The position numbers and the translations under genes were made by a program. The notes under the pieces are model-generated. The model did no database searches. It saw only the letters and a list, made by a program, of their open reading frames with translations, and had not been told where the DNA came from. A stretch of DNA of 18,849 bases from Phil1 sp964612925 (GTDB lineage: Bacteria > Bacillota > Clostridia > Christensenellales > CAG-138). The stretch's first letter is position 1. Every line of letters begins with the position of its first letter. Below, piece by piece: positions 16,409 to 18,849 of this stretch. The stretch lies in NCBI GenBank assembly GCA_964612925.1, contig CAZTFU010000032.1:1-18849 (forward strand). The letters run 5' to 3'.

Positions 16409-16448
16409 TTCTCCAACTGAAAAAATAAATATTGTTAAACGGATACCA

Positions 16449-16477
16449 TTGACTTAGTATATCATTTGTGTTATGGT
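16449..16477 (+). promoter_or_regulatory. candidate promoter of the hydrogenase gene
   Basis: TTGACT (16449-16454), a 17-nt spacer and TATGGT (16472-16477). A second overlapping option is TTGTTA at 16432 with TAGTAT 17 nt later. A promoter here would separate the hydrogenase from the peptide operon. Confidence 0.5.
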
Positions 16478-16486
16478 TATGATACG

Positions 16487-16501
16487 CGCAATGATATTGC
16501 G
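16487..16501. promoter_or_regulatory. palindrome at the hydrogenase transcription start
   Basis: CGCAAT GAT ATTGCG, a perfect 6-bp inverted repeat with a 3-nt centre, about 10 nt after the -10 box. Its position fits an operator that blocks early transcription, or a small hairpin in the leader. The regulator is unknown. Confidence 0.4.
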
Positions 16502-16552
16502 TCTGTGTGGGCGTGCGTGGCATGCCAAAATCAGAAGAAAGGATTTTGAACG

Positions 16553-18286
16553 ATGGTTACACTCAAAATCGACGGAAGGACCGTGCAGGCCGAACCGAAT
16601 ACCACCGTGCTTGAAGTATGCATGGCACAGGGGATAAAGATTCCCACGCTTTGCAATCTGAAGGATATCAACAACATCGGCGCGTGCCGCATGTGCCTTG
16701 TTGAGGACGCTAAAACCGGCAAGCTTCAGGCAAGCTGTGTGCTTCCCGTCAGCGAAGGACTTGATATCAAAACCTCCACTCCAAAGGTGCTTGAAGCGCG
16801 CCGTGCCGTGCTGGAGCTTATTTTAAGCGACCATGACCGTTCCTGCCTTACCTGCAAGCGCAATCAAAGCTGTGAATTGCAGGCCCTTGCCAACGAAATG
16901 GGCATTGAGGATATAGAATTTAAGGGAGAACGCATAATTAAGACAATAGACGAACTCAGCCCAAGCATAGTTCGTGATAATAATAAATGTATACTCTGCC
17001 GCCGCTGTGTGGCCGCGTGCGCAAAAACGCAGGGCGTGTGCGCAATAGGCATGCAGAACCGCGGCTTTAAGACGCAGATAGGTTCCGAATTTGGAAAGAG
17101 CCTTGGCGAAGTAGCCTGTATAAACTGCGGCCAGTGCATCGCCGCCTGCCCCACGGGCGCGCTGACGGAAAAGGATTCAACAAAAGAGGTATGGGCCGCG
17201 CTTGCCGATCCCGACAAATTTGTGGTATTCCAGACCGCACCCGCCGTGCGCGTTGCGATAGGTGAGGAATTCGGCATGCCGATAGGCACGCGCTGTACGG
17301 GCAAACTTGTTACCGCCATGCGCAGGCTCGGCGCGGACAGGGTGTTTGACGTTGACTTTGCGGCGGACCTTACCATAATGGAAGAGGGTACGGAGCTGCT
17401 TGGCCGCATAAAGAACGGCGGAGTTCTTCCGATGATAACAAGCTGCAGTCCCGGCTGGATAAAATACTGTGAGCATTTTTACCCCGACTTTATACCCAAC
17501 CTTTCCACCTGCAAGAGCCCGAACCAAATGCAGGGCGCAATAACCAAAACCTATTTTGCCGACAAGCACGGACTTGACCCGCACAACATATTTGTTGTAA
17601 GCGTAATGCCGTGCACGGCCAAAAAATTCGAAATAAAGCGTCCCGAATTCGGCCGCGAGGGTTATCGCGATGTGGATGCGAACCTTACCACGCGCGAACT
17701 TGCCCGCATGATACGCCAAGCGGGGCTTGACTTTGTACATCTGCCCGATGAAGAATTTGACGATATGCTCGGCGAATCCACGGGCGCGGCCGTGATATTC
17801 GGCGTGACGGGCGGCGTTATGGAGGCGGCCCTTCGCACCGTTGCGGACGTGCTTACGGGTGAGGATATGGAAAAGCTTGAATACAGTGACGTGCGCGGCT
17901 TTGACGGCATAAAGGAAGCAAGTGTAAACATAGCGGGCATGGACATTCGCGTTGCGATAGTTCACGGCACGGCAAATGCGGCGCGGCTGCTCGATGCCAT
18001 ACGCGCAGGCGAAAAAACATATCATTTCATAGAGATAATGGGCTGTCCCGGCGGCTGTATAACCGGCGGCGGCCAGCCTATAGTTGATGCACGCACGCGC
18101 TACTTTGTGGATGCGGGTGCGGCGCGCGCGGCGGCTACATACGGCGAGGATGAGTCCAAGGCCATCCGCAAGAGCCACAAGAACCCCGCCATACAAAAGC
18201 TTTATGAGGAGTTTTTGGGCGAGCCCAACTCCCACAAAGCGCACGAACTGCTTCACACCACCTACATAAACAGAAGCACAAAATAG
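16553..18286 (+). CDS. hydA: [FeFe] hydrogenase catalytic subunit, HydA/HndD-like
   Basis: Group A [FeFe] hydrogenase, 577 residues, predicted cytoplasmic, transferring electrons from a reduced carrier to protons to form H2. Domains in order: a [2Fe-2S] ferredoxin domain (Cys34, 45, 48, 62); a His-Cys3 [4Fe-4S] site (His94, Cys98, 101, 107); two [4Fe-4S] clusters (Cys146/149/152/199 and Cys189/192/195/156 in the usual pairing); the H-cluster domain with L1 TSCSPGW (296-302), L2 MPCTAKKFE (352-360) and L3 EIMGCPGGCITGG (494-506); and a C-terminal small-subunit-like tail. The proton-relay residues known from Clostridium CpI seem present (Glu278, Glu281, Ser318, Cys298). L1 has Ser299 where CpI has a Cys. 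No HydB/HydC partner or maturase is in the window. The ribosome binding site is AAAGGA. Confidence 0.95.
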   Translation: MVTLKIDGRTVQAEPNTTVLEVCMAQGIKIPTLCNLKDINNIGACRMCLVEDAKTGKLQASCVLPVSEGLDIKTSTPKVLEARRAVLELILSDHDRSCLTCKRNQSCELQALANEMGIEDIEFKGERIIKTIDELSPSIVRDNNKCILCRRCVAACAKTQGVCAIGMQNRGFKTQIGSEFGKSLGEVACINCGQCIAACPTGALTEKDSTKEVWAALADPDKFVVFQTAPAVRVAIGEEFGMPIGTRCTGKLVTAMRRLGADRVFDVDFAADLTIMEEGTELLGRIKNGGVLPMITSCSPGWIKYCEHFYPDFIPNLSTCKSPNQMQGAITKTYFADKHGLDPHNIFVVSVMPCTAKKFEIKRPEFGREGYRDVDANLTTRELARMIRQAGLDFVHLPDEEFDDMLGESTGAAVIFGVTGGVMEAALRTVADVLTGEDMEKLEYSDVRGFDGIKEASVNIAGMDIRVAIVHGTANAARLLDAIRAGEKTYHFIEIMGCPGGCITGGGQPIVDARTRYFVDAGAARAAATYGEDESKAIRKSHKNPAIQKLYEEFLGEPNSHKAHELLHTTYINRSTK

Positions 18287-18290
18287 TACA

Positions 18291-18314
18291 AATAAGAAAA
18301 CCTCCTTTCTTATT
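18291..18314 (+). other. small AT-rich hairpin after the hydrogenase gene
   Basis: AATAAGAAA pairs with TTTCTTATT (18291-18299 and 18306-18314) around a 6-nt loop, 5 nt after the stop codon. It lacks a T run and is weak, so it may just shield the 3' end of the message ahead of the true terminator. Confidence 0.4.
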
Positions 18315-18338
18315 AGTTGTGTCAGATTCCTTTCTCAC

Positions 18339-18395
18339 AGAAAGAAGCTCCGCCCCACCAACGAAGGCGGGGCTTCTTTCTTTGCACGTTTTTTT
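18339..18395 (+). terminator. intrinsic terminator of the hydrogenase gene
   Basis: A 16-bp stem with one G-T wobble (18339-18354 pairing with 18366-18381) around an 11-nt loop, followed by GCACG and a run of seven T at 18389-18395. It ends the right arm about 50 nt past the stop codon. Confidence 0.85.
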
Positions 18396-18464
18396 CTTCA
18401 CTCTTTCGTTTTCTCCTTTCTCTTTTTTCTTCTCCCGCTCTTTCCGTCTGCTTGCGCCATTAAG

Positions 18465-18835
18465 CCCTCTCAGTCACCTTCGGTGACAGCTCTCCCGAAG
18501 GGAGAGCCAAGGGAAGTAGCTTACTTATCATGCCTCCCTTGTGCAAAGGTGCCCTTTAGGGTATGCCTTGCGCGGAGGTGTCTGCGAAGCAGACTGAGGA
18601 ATTGTAAAAGTCGCGGCGTACAGTCTCGACAACCCCTCCGTCAGCTACGCTGACACCTCCCCTTACACAGGGGAGGCTTTTTTCTCCCCACTGTCAGCCC
18701 CCCACCAAAGCCCCTGCGGCGGAGCCGCTGTGCAAGCGGTGTAGATTATGTCCTACAAATGGAACAAACCGCTATGGTAACTCGGTTATGCTCCTCCAAA
18801 CTTACTTCGTTTGCCCCGCGCATAGCGGGATAAGG
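18465..18835 (+). repeat. noncoding modular hairpin repeat, right copy
   Basis: About 370 bp matching the left-end repeat (112-440) in inverted orientation. In order: hairpin GTCACC/GGTGAC (18473-18487); hairpin GCTCTCCC/GGGAGAGC (18489-18507); a roughly 22-bp stretch absent from the left copy (about 18510-18530); the conserved GGGTATGCCTTGCGC block (18559-18573); hairpin GTCTGC/GCAGAC (18580-18594); a conserved TTGTAAAAGTCGCGGC block (18602-18617); hairpin GTCAGC/GCTGAC (18640-18654); a terminator hairpin (18656-18683); a GC-rich block around 18716-18731; and a CCCGC/GCGGG hairpin at 18815-18829. It is closer to an ideal copy than the left one, with perfect stems. No transposase or credible coding frame lies inside. 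Confidence 0.85.
18656..18683 (+). terminator. intrinsic terminator inside right repeat
   Basis: CCTCCCC pairs with GGGGAGG (18656-18662 and 18670-18676) around a 7-nt loop, followed by C and six T. It acts in the direction of the hydrogenase gene, mirroring the terminator in the left copy. Confidence 0.65.
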
Positions 18836-18849
18836 AGGGGATGTGGGTG

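Noticed and set aside
16432..16439. Rex redox-regulator site upstream of the hydrogenase
   Set aside because: Only one half (TTGTTAAA) of the inverted Rex motif is present; no matching TTAACAA follows at the right spacing.
17177..18256. 359-codon open frame antisense to the hydrogenase
   Set aside because: It lies wholly inside the hydrogenase gene, has no recognisable domain or ribosome binding site, and its composition is that of a reversed coding frame. The hydrogenase on the other strand is unmistakable.
112..18835. Composite transposon or genomic island bounded by the end repeats
   Set aside because: No transposase, integrase or target-site duplication is visible, the two copies are well diverged, and the genes between are metabolic with uniform codon style.

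Overview
This window looks like chromosomal DNA from an anaerobic, Gram-positive, gut-type member of the Clostridia (Firmicutes). The evidence is a class B sortase, lipoboxed lipoproteins, AGGAG-type ribosome binding sites, frequent ATA isoleucine codons, a ferredoxin-type [FeFe] hydrogenase and noncoding repeat modules of a kind I associate with gut Clostridia. The genus cannot be named from the sequence alone. There are 13 convincing protein genes and no tRNA, rRNA, transposase, phage gene or CRISPR array.

Layout. The genes form two arms that diverge from a 273-bp AT-rich regulatory region (5442-5714). The left arm (minus strand) holds an RpiR-type regulator, a class B sortase, a MATE exporter and an M18 aminopeptidase. 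Sigma-A-like promoters precede the first three, and the last two are probably cotranscribed. The right arm (plus strand) holds an imidazolonepropionase-like amidohydrolase, a complete dipeptide/oligopeptide ABC importer (binding lipoprotein, two permeases, two ATPases) and two tandem paralogous S9 serine peptidases joined by an ATGA overlap. Next, with its own promoter and palindrome, comes a 577-aa [FeFe] hydrogenase. Both arms end in intrinsic terminators.

How the genes work together (inference). The right arm reads as a peptide capture, import and cytoplasmic degradation pathway: lipoprotein receptor, Dpp/Opp channel, two cytosolic S9 peptidases and a metal-dependent amidohydrolase/prolidase-like enzyme. 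The RpiR regulator transcribed from the same intergenic region is the obvious candidate controller; its SIS domain lacks the usual S-G-x-T sugar-phosphate loop. The M18 aminopeptidase on the other arm could add to the same catabolism. The hydrogenase would dispose of reductant from amino-acid fermentation.

Ends. Diverged copies of one noncoding repeat lie at 112-440 and 18465-18835 in inverted orientation, each just downstream of the last gene of its arm and pointing the same way relative to that gene. Each carries an intrinsic-terminator hairpin and a series of small hairpins in which flanks and position are kept while stem sequences differ. They may also simply be where an assembly broke. 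The most unusual signals are these repeats, the lipobox in the sortase, the variant first H-cluster motif of the hydrogenase, and the regulator plus importer plus twin-peptidase plus amidohydrolase combination.
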